A DNA stretch of 64,000 bases, from the NCBI GenBank assembly GCA_003243455.1, contig QFQS01000001.1, forward strand, positions 1,984,001-2,048,000. The letters are read 5' to 3'. The stretch's first letter is position 1. The number at the start of each line of letters is the position of its first letter. Positions 1-9,133 of the stretch are shown in pieces. This DNA comes from Cereibacter sphaeroides (GTDB taxonomy: Bacteria; Pseudomonadota; Alphaproteobacteria; Rhodobacterales; Rhodobacteraceae). Under the pieces are notes generated by a model that saw only the letters and a program-made list of their open reading frames with translations, did no database searches and was not told the origin of the DNA. The translations under genes were made by a program, and so were the position numbers.

Positions 1-1
1 G

Positions 2-1027
2 GAATGGGTCTATGTCGGACGGCTGGGCGACCTGAAACCCGGCACGATGCGGCGTGTGGCACTGGCGGGCGAGAACCTGATCCTTGTCCGCGCGCCCGAT
101 GGCAAGGTCACGGCATTTCACAACACCTGCCGCCATCGCGGCGCGGAACTCTGCTCCGAGGCCGAACGCGCCGTCGGTCGCCTCATCACCTGCCCCTATC
201 ACGCATGGTCCTATGCCACCGATGGCCGCCTGATCTCGACCGCCCACGCCACGCCGACCGCCGATTTCCGCAAAGAGGAAAACGGGCTTTACGCGGTCGC
301 CTTGCGGGAATGGAACGGCTTCCTGTTCCTCTGCCTCGCCGACAATCCGCCAGAGTTCAAACCCGACCTTGGCGTTCATGCCCTGGACAACTGGCCGATG
401 GCCGATCTGGTCACCGGGCACCGGCTGGAAAAGGTGCTGGACTGCAACTGGAAGGTCTTCTGGGAAAACTACAACGAATGCCTGCACTGCCCCGGCATTC
501 ACCCCGAGCTTTCCGACATGGTCCCGATCTACAAGAAAGGCATCATGTCGGAACAAGAGGCCCCCGACTGGACACCCGAACACGAACACCATGGCACCCT
601 CAAGGAAGGCGCCCTCACCTGGTCAATCGACGGCAAACCCTGCGGGCCAGAGTTTCCGAACCTGACCGCACAGGAACGCGCCAACGGGCATAACTTCGTC
701 ACCCTCTACCCGACCATGTTCATCGTCGCACACGTCGACTACGTCCGCGCCGTCAGCCTGATGCCAATCGGCCCCGAGCAAACCCGCCTCACCGCCGAAT
801 GGATGTTCCCCGCCGAAACCTTGGCCCAGCCCGGCTTCGACATGGCCCATGTCACCGACTTCGCGACCATCGTGCTGATGCAGGACGGTGCCGCCTGTGA
901 GATGAACCAGCGCGGCCTGCGCTCCTCGCGCCATGCGCGGGGCCGCCTGATGCCGCAGGAATTCGATATACACCGCTTCCACCAATGGGTGCTGTCCCGC
1001 ATCGAGGCACCGGAGGTTCAGCCATGA
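2..1027 (+). CDS. Rieske oxygenase alpha subunit (5' partial)
   Basis: The reading frame is open from the first bases, so the start lies outside the window. The visible protein has a Rieske [2Fe-2S] site, CRHRG followed about 16 residues later by CPYHAW (visible residues ~43-67), and a C-terminal catalytic domain with the mononuclear-iron motif NECLHCPGIHPE. This is the layout of ring-hydroxylating and quaternary-amine-demethylating oxygenases (GbcA/Stc2 type), which split O2 with electrons from a separate reductase. No reductase gene is visible here. It overlaps the next oxygenase gene by 4 bp (ATGA), so the two are translationally coupled. The substrate cannot be read from sequence; the Pot-type importer downstream suggests a small cationic or zwitterionic compound (inference). 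Confidence 0.9.
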   Translation, partial: EWVYVGRLGDLKPGTMRRVALAGENLILVRAPDGKVTAFHNTCRHRGAELCSEAERAVGRLITCPYHAWSYATDGRLISTAHATPTADFRKEENGLYAVALREWNGFLFLCLADNPPEFKPDLGVHALDNWPMADLVTGHRLEKVLDCNWKVFWENYNECLHCPGIHPELSDMVPIYKKGIMSEQEAPDWTPEHEHHGTLKEGALTWSIDGKPCGPEFPNLTAQERANGHNFVTLYPTMFIVAHVDYVRAVSLMPIGPEQTRLTAEWMFPAETLAQPGFDMAHVTDFATIVLMQDGAACEMNQRGLRSSRHARGRLMPQEFDIHRFHQWVLSRIEAPEVQP

Positions 1028-2247
1028 ACATCGAGATCACACGCAAGGATGAGATCGCGCACAAGGATGTGCCGCAGCAATGGGATCGCCGGGGTCTGCC
1101 CGGCTGGGCCTATCACTCGCAGGCGCTGTTCGATCTGGAGCGCACCCATGTCTTCCTGAACCACTGGCAGATTGCGGGCCATGTCTGCGACGTGGCCAAT
1201 CCCGGCAACTGGATCACCTTCGACCTTTTGGGCGAACGCGCCATGGTCATCCGTGGCCGCGACGGCGTCGTGCGCGCCTTCCATAACCTGTGCCGCCATC
1301 GCGGCGCGCGGGTGGTCGACGGCACCGAAGGCCATTGCAAGGGCGCGCTGGTCTGCCCCTTCCACGGCTGGGTCTACAACACCGACGGCACGCTTCGCGG
1401 CGCTGCCCGTCCCGAGACCTTCGGCGGCATGGATCGCAGCCAGTTCGGGCTGAAACCGGTCGAGATGGAAATCTGGCACGGCTTCGTCTTCCTGCGCTTC
1501 CTGCCCGGCCCGCAACCCTCGGTCGCCGAATGGCTGCAGCCCTATGACCGTGACTTCACCGATTTCCGCGCCGAAGAACTGGAACCCGAAGGCGGTCCTA
1601 GTTGGGAAACCATCCTGCCGGTGAACTGGAAGTCGGTGCGCGACGTCGACAACGAGGGCTATCACGTCGCCATGGCGCACCCCGGCCTGCAGGATCTGTA
1701 CGGTCGCAGCTATCGCGATCTCGTCCACGAAAACGGCCTCGCCAGTTCCTACGCGGAATTCGGCGACAAGCCTGGGCGGCTCTGGTCGGTGAAGAACTAT
1801 GTGAAAATCTCGCCGGTCCAGTCCTGGCTGCCGGAACGGCTCCAAAAGGCCTGGAACTATTACGGCGTCTTCCCGAACAACGTGATCTCCTTCACGCCCG
1901 AAGGCCTGAACTACTATCAGGACATCCCGCAATCCCCCGGCGAGACGAAACTCACCGGCCGCTCCTACCGCCGCCGCAACGAGGACCGCCAGCAGCGCGT
2001 GGCGCGCTATCTCGCCATGCGGATCGACCGCGAAACCTCGGCCGAGGATCAGCAACTGTCGATCTGGTCGAACGAATCGATGAAATCCTCGGCCTTCGAG
2101 GACTTCTATCTGTCGGACCTTGAGTATGGTCTGCGCAACCATCACGATCAGTTGCGCCGTCTTCTGCCCGTTCTGAAGCAGAGAGAGGCGCCAACTGAAG
2201 CTGCCATCGCGTCACTTAACGAAGAATTGCTTCACGAGCGGTCCTGA
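1024..2247 (+). CDS. Rieske oxygenase alpha subunit, second copy
   Basis: This 407-aa protein is a full-length Rieske non-heme iron oxygenase alpha subunit. The Rieske motif CRHRG...CPFHGW lies near residues 90-117, and the mononuclear iron ligand region DNEGYHVAMAHPG near 209-221. The ATG at 1024 is preferred over an upstream in-frame codon because it forms the ATGA overlap with the previous gene's stop. It is clearly divergent from its neighbour, so this is not a recent tandem duplication; the two may act on successive substrates or form a hetero-oligomer. No beta subunit or reductase is nearby. A demethylating or hydroxylating role on an amine or betaine is inference from context. Confidence 0.92.
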   Translation: MNIEITRKDEIAHKDVPQQWDRRGLPGWAYHSQALFDLERTHVFLNHWQIAGHVCDVANPGNWITFDLLGERAMVIRGRDGVVRAFHNLCRHRGARVVDGTEGHCKGALVCPFHGWVYNTDGTLRGAARPETFGGMDRSQFGLKPVEMEIWHGFVFLRFLPGPQPSVAEWLQPYDRDFTDFRAEELEPEGGPSWETILPVNWKSVRDVDNEGYHVAMAHPGLQDLYGRSYRDLVHENGLASSYAEFGDKPGRLWSVKNYVKISPVQSWLPERLQKAWNYYGVFPNNVISFTPEGLNYYQDIPQSPGETKLTGRSYRRRNEDRQQRVARYLAMRIDRETSAEDQQLSIWSNESMKSSAFEDFYLSDLEYGLRNHHDQLRRLLPVLKQREAPTEAAIASLNEELLHERS

Positions 2248-2275
2248 CTGCTCTTAACCTGTAGTCAAGCAACAA

Positions 2276-2288
2276 GGGCCAAAGGCCC
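2276..2288 (+). promoter_or_regulatory. short hairpin ahead of the binding-protein gene
   Basis: GGGCC-AAA-GGCCC forms a 5-bp stem with a 3-nt loop in the 67-bp gap between the second oxygenase and the binding-protein gene. It is not followed by a T run. It is more likely an mRNA-processing or stability element favouring the binding-protein message than a terminator. Function is inferred only. Confidence 0.3.
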
Positions 2289-2314
2289 GAAAAGAAAAGC
2301 CGGGGAGACCATAG

Positions 2315-3415
2315 ATGAAGCTGAACAGACGCCAGACCCTGACCGCGCTCGGGGGCGCCTTGGCCATGCCCTATGTGCGTCCCTCCTGGGCGCAATCCGG
2401 CTCGGTTAATGTCTATAACTGGGCCGACTACATCGGTGAGACGACCCTTGCCGACTTCGAGGCAGCGACGGGCATCGGGGTGGTCTACGACACCTACTCC
2501 TCGGCGGAAGAGATGTTCGCCAAGATGCTGGCGGGCTCGACCGGCTATGACGTGGCCTTTACCGCAGGCCTGACCCAGCCTCAGGCGATCAACGCCGGCA
2601 TCTACGCCAAGATCGACCACAGCAAGCTGAAGAACTGGGGCAACCTGGACCCCGAACTGCTGAAGGTCCTTAGCGGATGGGATCCCGACACACAGTATTC
2701 TGTGCCTTACATGTGGGGTTCGGTCGGCTTCACCTATAACCTCGATATGGTGAAGGAACGGCTGCCGGACGCCGACCTTTCCTCGCTCGACACGATCTTC
2801 AAACCCGAGAACGCCGAAAAGCTGGCCGACTGCGGCATCTCGATCCTGGACAGTCCGCTCGACATCGGCCTGATGATGCTGCCCTATCTCGGCGTCGATC
2901 CGAACACGACCAATGTGGACGACTACCAAAAGCTGGTCGAGGCGTTCAAACCCGTCCGCCAATATATCCGCACCTTCGACAACTCGAACTACCTGAACGC
3001 CATCCCGAACGGCGAGCTTTGCGTGATCAACAACTGGTCGGGCGACTATGCCGTGGCCAAATCGCGCGCCGAGGAAGCGGGGCTGAACATGAACCTCGCC
3101 TACTTCGTGCCAAAGACCGGCGCGCCGGCATGGTTCGACGTGATGTCGATCCCCTCGGACGCGCCGAACGTCGAAAACGCCTATGCCTTCATCGACTTCA
3201 TGCTGCAGCCCGAGGTGATTGCCGCCTGCACGAACTTCACGGCCTATGCGAATGCCAACATGGCTTCGAAACCCTTCGTCGACCCCTCGATCCTGAATGA
3301 CCCTGCGGTCTACCCGGATGAAGAGACGATCAAGCGGCTCTGGACGCCGAAACCGATGAACGAGGATCAGGACCGGGCAATCACCCGGGTCTGGACCGAG
3401 ATCAAGACGGGTTGA
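2315..3415 (+). CDS. Pot-type ABC transporter substrate-binding protein
   Basis: This 366-aa periplasmic binding protein belongs to the spermidine/putrescine (PotD/PotF) family. The N-terminus has a twin-arginine leader (NRRQTLTALGG, cleavage expected after SWAQ), followed by the family opening VNVYNWADYIGE and a bilobal fold of normal length. A GGGGAGA ribosome site lies about 8 bases before the ATG. It captures the substrate for the ATPase and permeases that follow directly. The family transports polyamines and many other cations and zwitterions, so the ligand here need not be a polyamine; the flanking oxygenases, cupin protein and methyltransferase suggest a methylated compound. Confidence 0.92.
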   Translation: MKLNRRQTLTALGGALAMPYVRPSWAQSGSVNVYNWADYIGETTLADFEAATGIGVVYDTYSSAEEMFAKMLAGSTGYDVAFTAGLTQPQAINAGIYAKIDHSKLKNWGNLDPELLKVLSGWDPDTQYSVPYMWGSVGFTYNLDMVKERLPDADLSSLDTIFKPENAEKLADCGISILDSPLDIGLMMLPYLGVDPNTTNVDDYQKLVEAFKPVRQYIRTFDNSNYLNAIPNGELCVINNWSGDYAVAKSRAEEAGLNMNLAYFVPKTGAPAWFDVMSIPSDAPNVENAYAFIDFMLQPEVIAACTNFTAYANANMASKPFVDPSILNDPAVYPDEETIKRLWTPKPMNEDQDRAITRVWTEIKTG

Positions 3416-3426
3416 TCGGGGCCGGC

Positions 3427-4572
3427 ATGCAAATGGCAACCCAAGCGACCCCCGCCCCGGCAGCCAATCCAGCGCCGGGGCCTGCGCCGTTCATCCGCAT
3501 CGAGGGGGTGTCAAAGCGCTTCGGCACCTTCCAGGCGGTCGACAAGGTCACGCTGAACATCGCCAAGGGCGAGATTTTTGGCCTTCTGGGCGGCTCGGGC
3601 TGCGGCAAGACAACCCTGTTGCGTATGCTGGCGGGGTTCGAGGAGCCGACCGAAGGCCAGATCTGGCTCGATGGACAGGACATGACCGGCGTGCCGCCCT
3701 ATGAACGGCCCGTGAACATGATGTTCCAGTCCTATGCGCTGTTTCCGCACATGACGGTCGAGCGCAACGTCGCCTACGGCCTGAAGCACGAAAAGATGAC
3801 CGACGCCGCCCGCAAGGACCGGGTGCGAGAGATGCTGGACCTCGTGCAGCTGACCCAGTTCGCGCATCGCAAGCCGCACCAGATCTCGGGCGGTCAAAGA
3901 CAGCGTGTAGCCCTGGCGCGGGCCTTGGCGCGGGCGCCGAAGCTGCTCCTGCTGGACGAACCGCTGGCCGCTCTGGACAAGAAGCTGCGCGAACATACCC
4001 AGTTCGAGCTGATGAACATCCAGCACAAGACCGGCGTGACCTTCGTGGTCGTGACCCATGACCAGGAAGAGGCGATGACCCTGTCCGACCGCATCGCGGT
4101 CATGGACAAGGGACAGGTCAAACAGGTCGGCACGCCGCAGGATGTCTACGAATATCCGAACAACCGTTTCGTTGCGGGCTTCATCGGCTCGATCACGACC
4201 TTCGAAGGCACCGTCAAATCGGTGGCCGACGGGCTGGCCCGGGTCAACATTCCCGCACTTGGCGGCGATTTCACCGCGCGCGCCGTGCCTGGCCTCGTGC
4301 AAGGCGGCGCCGTGACGCTGGCCCTGCGCCCCGAGAAAATCCAGATCACCCGAGAGCGGCCACAGGGGCCGAACGCCTTGGCGGGCGTGGTGCAGGACCT
4401 TGGGTATTTCGGCAAGGACTCGCTCTACCGCGTCGCGCTGGACACCGGACAACTCGTCTCGGTCAACTCGGTGAACTCTCGCCGCGGCCATGAATCCGAA
4501 CGCGTGGTGGATTGGGAGGATAAAGTCTGGCTGTCCTTCGACCCGTCCTGCGCCATCCTGCTGACGGAGTAG
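3427..4572 (+). CDS. Pot-type ABC transporter ATP-binding protein
   Basis: This is a PotA/PotG-like ATPase of about 381 aa. It has Walker A GGSGCGKTT (~56-64), signature ISGGQRQR (~153-160), Walker B LLLLDEP (~173-179) and the H-loop VVTHDQEEAM, followed by a C-terminal TOBE domain typical of polyamine importers. An in-frame TTG at 3412 overlapping the previous stop would also be possible. I prefer the ATG at 3427 (or 3433) because the added N-terminus is Ala/Pro-rich and unconserved. It energises the two permeases that follow within 4 bp. Confidence 0.93.
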   Translation: MQMATQATPAPAANPAPGPAPFIRIEGVSKRFGTFQAVDKVTLNIAKGEIFGLLGGSGCGKTTLLRMLAGFEEPTEGQIWLDGQDMTGVPPYERPVNMMFQSYALFPHMTVERNVAYGLKHEKMTDAARKDRVREMLDLVQLTQFAHRKPHQISGGQRQRVALARALARAPKLLLLDEPLAALDKKLREHTQFELMNIQHKTGVTFVVVTHDQEEAMTLSDRIAVMDKGQVKQVGTPQDVYEYPNNRFVAGFIGSITTFEGTVKSVADGLARVNIPALGGDFTARAVPGLVQGGAVTLALRPEKIQITRERPQGPNALAGVVQDLGYFGKDSLYRVALDTGQLVSVNSVNSRRGHESERVVDWEDKVWLSFDPSCAILLTE

Positions 4573-4576
4573 CCCG

Positions 4577-5569
4577 ATGACCGCAAGGATCGGCAAGGGC
4601 GAACGCCTCCCCGAAGCCGCCGACGCGGTGATCGGTGAAACGCATCATGACGGCCGCTTCATGCGCTGGTTCAACAGCCGGGGCTGGGTCAACACCATCA
4701 TCGCCACGCCTTATGTTTGGCTGCTGCTGTTCTTCTTCCTGCCGTTCCTGATCGTCGTTGCGATGAGCTTTGCGACCCGAACGCCCACCGCACCGCCGTT
4801 CTCCTTTGGCGGGGAACATCCGCTGATCAACCTTCAGGGCTATGCAAGGCTGTTCGAGGACAGCCTTTACATCCGCGCCTACCTGACCTCGATCAGGAAC
4901 GCGGCCTTTGCCACCTTCATGTGCCTGATCATCGGTTATCCGATGGCGCTTGGACTGACCCGCGTCAGTAAAAGCTGGCGCAATGTCCTTCTGATGCTGG
5001 TGATCCTGCCCTTCTGGACCTCGTTCCTGCTGCGCGTCTATGCGTGGATGGGCCTTCTGGGCAACAACAGCTGGTTCAACCGCCTGCTGACCGATGCCTA
5101 CAACTTTCTGGTTCCGTCGGAATGGGCGCTGCGATCCATCCCCATGATGAACACGAACTTCGCGGTCGTGCTGGTCATGGTCTATTCCTACCTGCCGTTC
5201 ATGATCCTGCCCCTTTATGCGAACCTGGAAAAGCTTGACCGGACACTGGACGAGGCGGCGATGGACCTCGGCTCACGCCCCTTCCGAGTCTTTCTGGATG
5301 TCACCCTGCCGCTGTCCGTTCCCGGCATCGTCGCGGGCGGGCTGCTGGTATTTATCCCGGCAGCGGGCGAACTGATCATCCCCTCGCTGGTCGGCAATGC
5401 CAGCCAGCCGATGATCGGCCGCGTCATATCGGACGAGTTTTCCAGCGCGCGTGACTGGCCCATGGCCTCGGCGGTGGCGGTGGCGCTGCTGATGCTGCTG
5501 GTCATCCCAATGATGGCCTACACGCATTTCGAGGGCAAAGCGCAGACGAAGGCGAGGGAAGAGCCATGA
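4577..5569 (+). CDS. Pot-type ABC transporter permease (PotB/PotH-like)
   Basis: This 330-aa inner-membrane permease has about six transmembrane segments. It carries the EAA loop EAAMDLGSRPFRVF near residue 232, which couples to the ATPase. A soluble N-terminal tail of about 45 residues precedes the first membrane helix. The gene starts 4 bases after the ATPase stop and overlaps the second permease gene by 4 bp. It forms the channel with that permease. Confidence 0.92.
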   Translation: MTARIGKGERLPEAADAVIGETHHDGRFMRWFNSRGWVNTIIATPYVWLLLFFFLPFLIVVAMSFATRTPTAPPFSFGGEHPLINLQGYARLFEDSLYIRAYLTSIRNAAFATFMCLIIGYPMALGLTRVSKSWRNVLLMLVILPFWTSFLLRVYAWMGLLGNNSWFNRLLTDAYNFLVPSEWALRSIPMMNTNFAVVLVMVYSYLPFMILPLYANLEKLDRTLDEAAMDLGSRPFRVFLDVTLPLSVPGIVAGGLLVFIPAAGELIIPSLVGNASQPMIGRVISDEFSSARDWPMASAVAVALLMLLVIPMMAYTHFEGKAQTKAREEP

Positions 5570-6405
5570 ACCGCCGCCCCGTCTTCCTGATCACCATGCT
5601 GTGCTTCGGGTTCGCCTTCTTCTACATCCCGATCCTGTCGATGATGGTCTATTCGTTCAACGCCTCGCGGCTGGCGACTGTCTGGGGCGGCTTTTCGACC
5701 AAGTGGTATGTCGCCCTGTTCAACAACAAGCAGGTCATCGCCGCCGCCATCCTGTCGCTGAAGATCGCGCTTTTGTCGGCCACCTTCGCCACCATCCTTG
5801 GCACCATGGCGGGCATCGCGCTGGCCCGGTTCAAGAAATTCCGGGGGCGAGTGCTATTCTCGGGCCTCGTCACCGCGCCGCTGATCATGCCAGAGGTCAT
5901 CACCGGTATCTCATCACTGATGCTGTTCATCCTGATGGCCGACTGGATCGGCTGGCCCGGCCAGCGCGGCTTCGCGACGGTCACAATCGCCCACATCACC
6001 TTCTCGATGACCTTCGTCGCGACCATCGTGCAGTCGCGGCTGGTGCAGGCCGATCAGGCGATCGAAGAAGCGGCGATGGACCTTGGTTCGCGCCCCTGGC
6101 AGGTGATGAAGGACATTACCCTGCCGATCATCAGCCCGGCCATCCTGTCGGGCTGGCTGCTGGCCTTTACCATTTCGCTGGATGACGTGGTTATCACCAA
6201 CTTCACCACCGGGCCGGGCAACACGACCTTGCCGCTGCTGATCTGGTCCAAGGTCAAGCTGGGCGTGACGCCGGACATCAACGCGCTGGCAACCATCATC
6301 GTCGTTCTGGTCGGCATCGGCGTAACGATCGCAGGTTTCGCCCTTAATCGTGCCGAAAAGCGGCGCGAGCTGGACATGCGCATGGCCTACCGGGCGAACG
6401 AGTGA
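5566..6405 (+). CDS. Pot-type ABC transporter permease (PotC/PotI-like)
   Basis: This 279-aa permease is the PotC/PotI-type partner, with six predicted membrane helices and the EAA loop EEAAMDLGSRPWQVMKDIT near residues 165-185. The start overlaps the preceding gene (ATGA). The next gene begins 1 base after its stop, so the transporter and the cupin protein gene are one transcription unit. Confidence 0.92.
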   Translation: MNRRPVFLITMLCFGFAFFYIPILSMMVYSFNASRLATVWGGFSTKWYVALFNNKQVIAAAILSLKIALLSATFATILGTMAGIALARFKKFRGRVLFSGLVTAPLIMPEVITGISSLMLFILMADWIGWPGQRGFATVTIAHITFSMTFVATIVQSRLVQADQAIEEAAMDLGSRPWQVMKDITLPIISPAILSGWLLAFTISLDDVVITNFTTGPGNTTLPLLIWSKVKLGVTPDINALATIIVVLVGIGVTIAGFALNRAEKRRELDMRMAYRANE

Positions 6406-6406
6406 C

Positions 6407-7270
6407 ATGGCCGACAGCCTGATCGACACCAGCCTTCTGGACCTTCCGCTTGGCCTGCCCGGATCGGGCCGTCAGCGCTACGCGGCTGCCATGGCGATGT
6501 ATCAGGCCGGAGAAATCTCCGCCGAGGTGCTGGAGGTGTTCCGCATCTCATCCCCCCGCGATGGCGACGACCCGGCGGTGCTGCTGGCCGAACGCGGCCT
6601 GCCCGACCCCAGAGCCGCCGCAGCAATCACGCGTCTGGTGGCCGAGATTGCAATCTATGTCGGCAAACTCTCCGGGCCGGGTATTGCCGAGGTAAGCGCG
6701 GGCATAGCCGCCAACCGGCAGGGCAAGATGCAGCCGGATCGTATGTATGGAAGCCATACCGATCCTGTATGGGTTCTGTATATGGACGCAGCCCTCGCCG
6801 CGCTGTCCCGGACCCACCCGACCCTCGCCTCCGCCCTGCGGGCCGCCATGCCCTATCTCCCATGGCAAAGCTTCGATGGCTATCCGGCGGATCAGATCGG
6901 GCAGGCCTTTCTCGACGGCAACATCTTCTGCACCGTCGTCGGCGAAACCGGCCCGATCTTCGCGCAAGGCTTTGATCTCGGGCTGTTTCTCATCGCGCCC
7001 CACCTGCTTTATCGCGACCATCACCACAAGGCGCCCGAGTTGTACGCCCCCCTCACCGGCCCCCACGGCTGGCGCTTTGGTCCGGGGCAACCCCTGATCG
7101 TCAAGCCCGCACACGAGCCGGTCTGGAACGAACCGAACGTCCCGCATCTGACCAAGGTCGGCCCTTTACCCTTCCTTAGCATTTTCGCCTGGACAGATGA
7201 CGTAAACGACCCGGCTTATGTGATTTCTGCCTCGGACTGGGCCGAGCTTGAGGCGCTGCGGCTGGGCTGA
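6407..7270 (+). CDS. cupin protein resembling the DMSP-lyase-like superfamily
   Basis: This 287-aa protein has a mostly helical N-terminal half and a C-terminal cupin half. Residues ~205-213 read HHHKAPELY, matching the H-x-H-x-A-x-E-x-Y metal-binding motif of cupin DMSP lyases (DddL/DddQ) and relatives. It is followed by PLTG, a W, and a second motif region ending LSIFAWTDDV. The second motif's usual histidine is displaced: PAHEPVW and NVPH are present instead of the standard spacing. The protein is also longer than DddQ or DddL (~200-230 aa). I infer a metal-dependent lyase or related enzyme acting on the imported compound; a true DMSP lyase is only one possibility. ATG 6407 was chosen because it starts 1 base after the permease stop. 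Confidence 0.6.
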   Translation: MADSLIDTSLLDLPLGLPGSGRQRYAAAMAMYQAGEISAEVLEVFRISSPRDGDDPAVLLAERGLPDPRAAAAITRLVAEIAIYVGKLSGPGIAEVSAGIAANRQGKMQPDRMYGSHTDPVWVLYMDAALAALSRTHPTLASALRAAMPYLPWQSFDGYPADQIGQAFLDGNIFCTVVGETGPIFAQGFDLGLFLIAPHLLYRDHHHKAPELYAPLTGPHGWRFGPGQPLIVKPAHEPVWNEPNVPHLTKVGPLPFLSIFAWTDDVNDPAYVISASDWAELEALRLG

Positions 7271-7284
7271 CAAGGAGACAGAGA

Positions 7285-8064
7285 TTGCACGAGGAAGAGC
7301 TTTACGGTGCCAGGCTGATCCGCATCCTTGAAGCGGTCTGGGGTGAGGGCTTCCTGTCACCGGGTGGCCCGGAAGAGATTGCCCGTCTGGTTGACGGCCT
7401 TGATTTCAAGGGAAAATCCATACTCGACATCGGCTGCGGCGCGGGCGGTATCGACGTGGCTTTGGCCGAACGGCACGGGGCCGGCTACGTCACAGGCATT
7501 GATGTCGAGGATGGGGTGATCAACCACGCCCGCGCCTTGGTCGAACGGCGCGGGCTGATCTCTCGTATCGGCCTTGCCAAGGTCGCTCCTGGCCCGTTGC
7601 CCTCCCCTCCGGGCACCTTTGACATCGTCTTTTCAAAGGATTCCATAGTCCATATCCCAGATAAAGCGGCGCTGATGACCGAGGTGTTCCGCGTGTTGAA
7701 ACCCGGTGGCTGGTTTGTTGCGTCGGACTGGCTGATCGGCCATGATGGCACTCCCAGCCCCGAGATGGCCGCCTATATCGCGTCGGAGGGTCTGGATTTC
7801 GGCATGGCCTCACCCGCGCGCTACCGCGCCGCGATGCAGGGTGCGGGGTTCGAACGGATCGAGACCAAAAGCCGTGGCGAGTGGTACGCGGGCCTGGCAC
7901 AAAGCGAACTGGAGCGTCTGCGCGGCCCGCTGGGACGCGGCATGGCTACCGAGCTGGGCGAGGATTTCGTCGCCCATAATATCGAGATCTGGGAACGAAT
8001 GGTGCCGGTTTTGCGGGCGGGCGAACATTGCCCGACGCACCTGAGGGCGCGCAAACCGGAATAG
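7285..8064 (+). CDS. SAM-dependent class I methyltransferase
   Basis: This 259-aa class I methyltransferase has the SAM-binding glycine loop DIGCGAGG at ~49-56, an acidic residue in TGIDVED, and the FSKDSIVHIPDK and LKPGGWFVASDW segments that resemble phosphoethanolamine and other N-methyltransferases. The start is TTG 7285, supported by AAGGAGA at 7272-7278, 6 bases upstream. It is the last gene of the oxygenase/importer operon and is followed by a strong hairpin. A methyltransferase beside two possible demethylating oxygenases suggests methyl-group handling of the imported compound; the acceptor is unknown. Confidence 0.85.
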   Translation: MHEEELYGARLIRILEAVWGEGFLSPGGPEEIARLVDGLDFKGKSILDIGCGAGGIDVALAERHGAGYVTGIDVEDGVINHARALVERRGLISRIGLAKVAPGPLPSPPGTFDIVFSKDSIVHIPDKAALMTEVFRVLKPGGWFVASDWLIGHDGTPSPEMAAYIASEGLDFGMASPARYRAAMQGAGFERIETKSRGEWYAGLAQSELERLRGPLGRGMATELGEDFVAHNIEIWERMVPVLRAGEHCPTHLRARKPE

Positions 8065-8090
8065 CGGAAGGCCCTCAGAAGGCCTTCCGC
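8064..8090 (+). terminator. hairpin terminator between convergent genes
   Basis: A perfect 10-bp inverted repeat (GCGGAAGGCC / GGCCTTCCGC) with a 7-nt loop begins at the last base of the methyltransferase stop codon. It sits between convergent genes and probably ends transcription from both sides. No long T run follows on either strand. Confidence 0.7.
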
Positions 8091-8099
8091 CAAAATGTA

Positions 8100-8744
8100 T
8101 CAGGCGCGGCGACGACGCAGGCGGGCAAGGCCCAGTGCGCCAAGACCCGCTATCATCAGCGGCGCTGCGGCAGGCAGCGGAACCGGCGCAGGCGCGTCAA
8201 CATCGGGCGTCTGCGGCAGAGGCTGTTCGACCGGCGGCAGGACGACCGCGAGCGCGGCGTTGCCCGGCGCGGCGATCGTGTATTTCAGCGTGCCATAGGT
8301 GCCAAAAAGACCAAGATAAAGCTGACCAGCAAAACTGTCGTCCAGATTGATCACATAGTCGAACACGCTGTTGCGGTTCCAATGCTGGATGCCGACGCTG
8401 GCCAGGTAGGTGCCTTCCCAGGCGCTCCACTGGAACGGCGTCGTCTTATACAGAACGGAACCGCCAGCCGAGAAGGACCAGTCGGTATCACCAATCGGGC
8501 TGAGAGGCGAGAAGGACAGCGTGACAGTCTGCGCGCCGGACTTCAGGCCGGTGAAGGCCAGCAGGTCATAGTCGCCACCAGCAGCCCAGACGCCGCTGAC
8601 GGTGGTCGCGCCGTTTGCCACGACGGTGGGGGAAAGATAGTTGCTGGAGAAATCACCGTATTCGGCCTCGGAAACCGTGGCGGCCTGTGCCGCGCCGGCG
8701 GCAAGCACGAAGGCGGTGGCAATGATTGAACGCGCGAAACTCAT
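8100..8744 (-). CDS. VPLPA-CTERM surface protein
   Basis: This 214-aa exported protein has a signal peptide at ~1-21 (cleavage near GAAQAA) and a beta-rich body. It ends in a sorting signal: VPLPAAAPLM, a hydrophobic helix, then RLRRRRA. That arrangement is the VPLPA subtype of PEP-CTERM signals, processed by exosortase-family enzymes in Rhodobacteraceae. No exosortase gene is present in the window, so processing would depend on one elsewhere. The middle part resembles beta-sandwich domains of other PEP-CTERM proteins, but no specific function can be named. It is probably transcribed alone. Confidence 0.85.
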   Translation of the reverse strand: MSFARSIIATAFVLAAGAAQAATVSEAEYGDFSSNYLSPTVVANGATTVSGVWAAGGDYDLLAFTGLKSGAQTVTLSFSPLSPIGDTDWSFSAGGSVLYKTTPFQWSAWEGTYLASVGIQHWNRNSVFDYVINLDDSFAGQLYLGLFGTYGTLKYTIAAPGNAALAVVLPPVEQPLPQTPDVDAPAPVPLPAAAPLMIAGLGALGLARLRRRRA

Positions 8745-9133
8745 CTGTAGAAACCTTTGCGAAACTTCCGGTCACACCTTATGCGGACGCCTGCCATGTG
8801 GCCCGTGGGTTGGGCGGAAACAAGGCAATCATTCGGGAATTTAAAGATGACGCAGCGTCACGTTACCATCTTGCAGCAATTGCGTGAAAACAGATAGTTA
8901 ACGAACGGTCGAACGAAGTGCGAAGAGGTGAAGTTGCCGCGTCAGGAACAGTTCGCCGCATGACGCAACACTCGCCTGCCTGGCACAGTCTTCGCCTTGG
9001 CAGAGCAAGAAACGGCTCGGCAGGAGCAGACTGCTTCGCCGAAGCTTTTCCGGCGAGAGATTGACGACGCAAGCCCACGGTCCATAGTCTGCGCCCAACC
9101 GGGAGCACCCTGCGCCCTAGCCAAAGGACCGCC
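8745..9133. other. divergent intergenic region with a palindrome
   Basis: This 389-bp gap separates the leftward VPLPA gene from the rightward sugar operon and should hold both promoters. TGACGC-A-GCGTCA at 8848-8860 is a perfect 6+1+6 inverted repeat and could be an operator. I could not fix -35/-10 boxes. No small ORF with a convincing ribosome site was seen. Confidence 0.4.
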
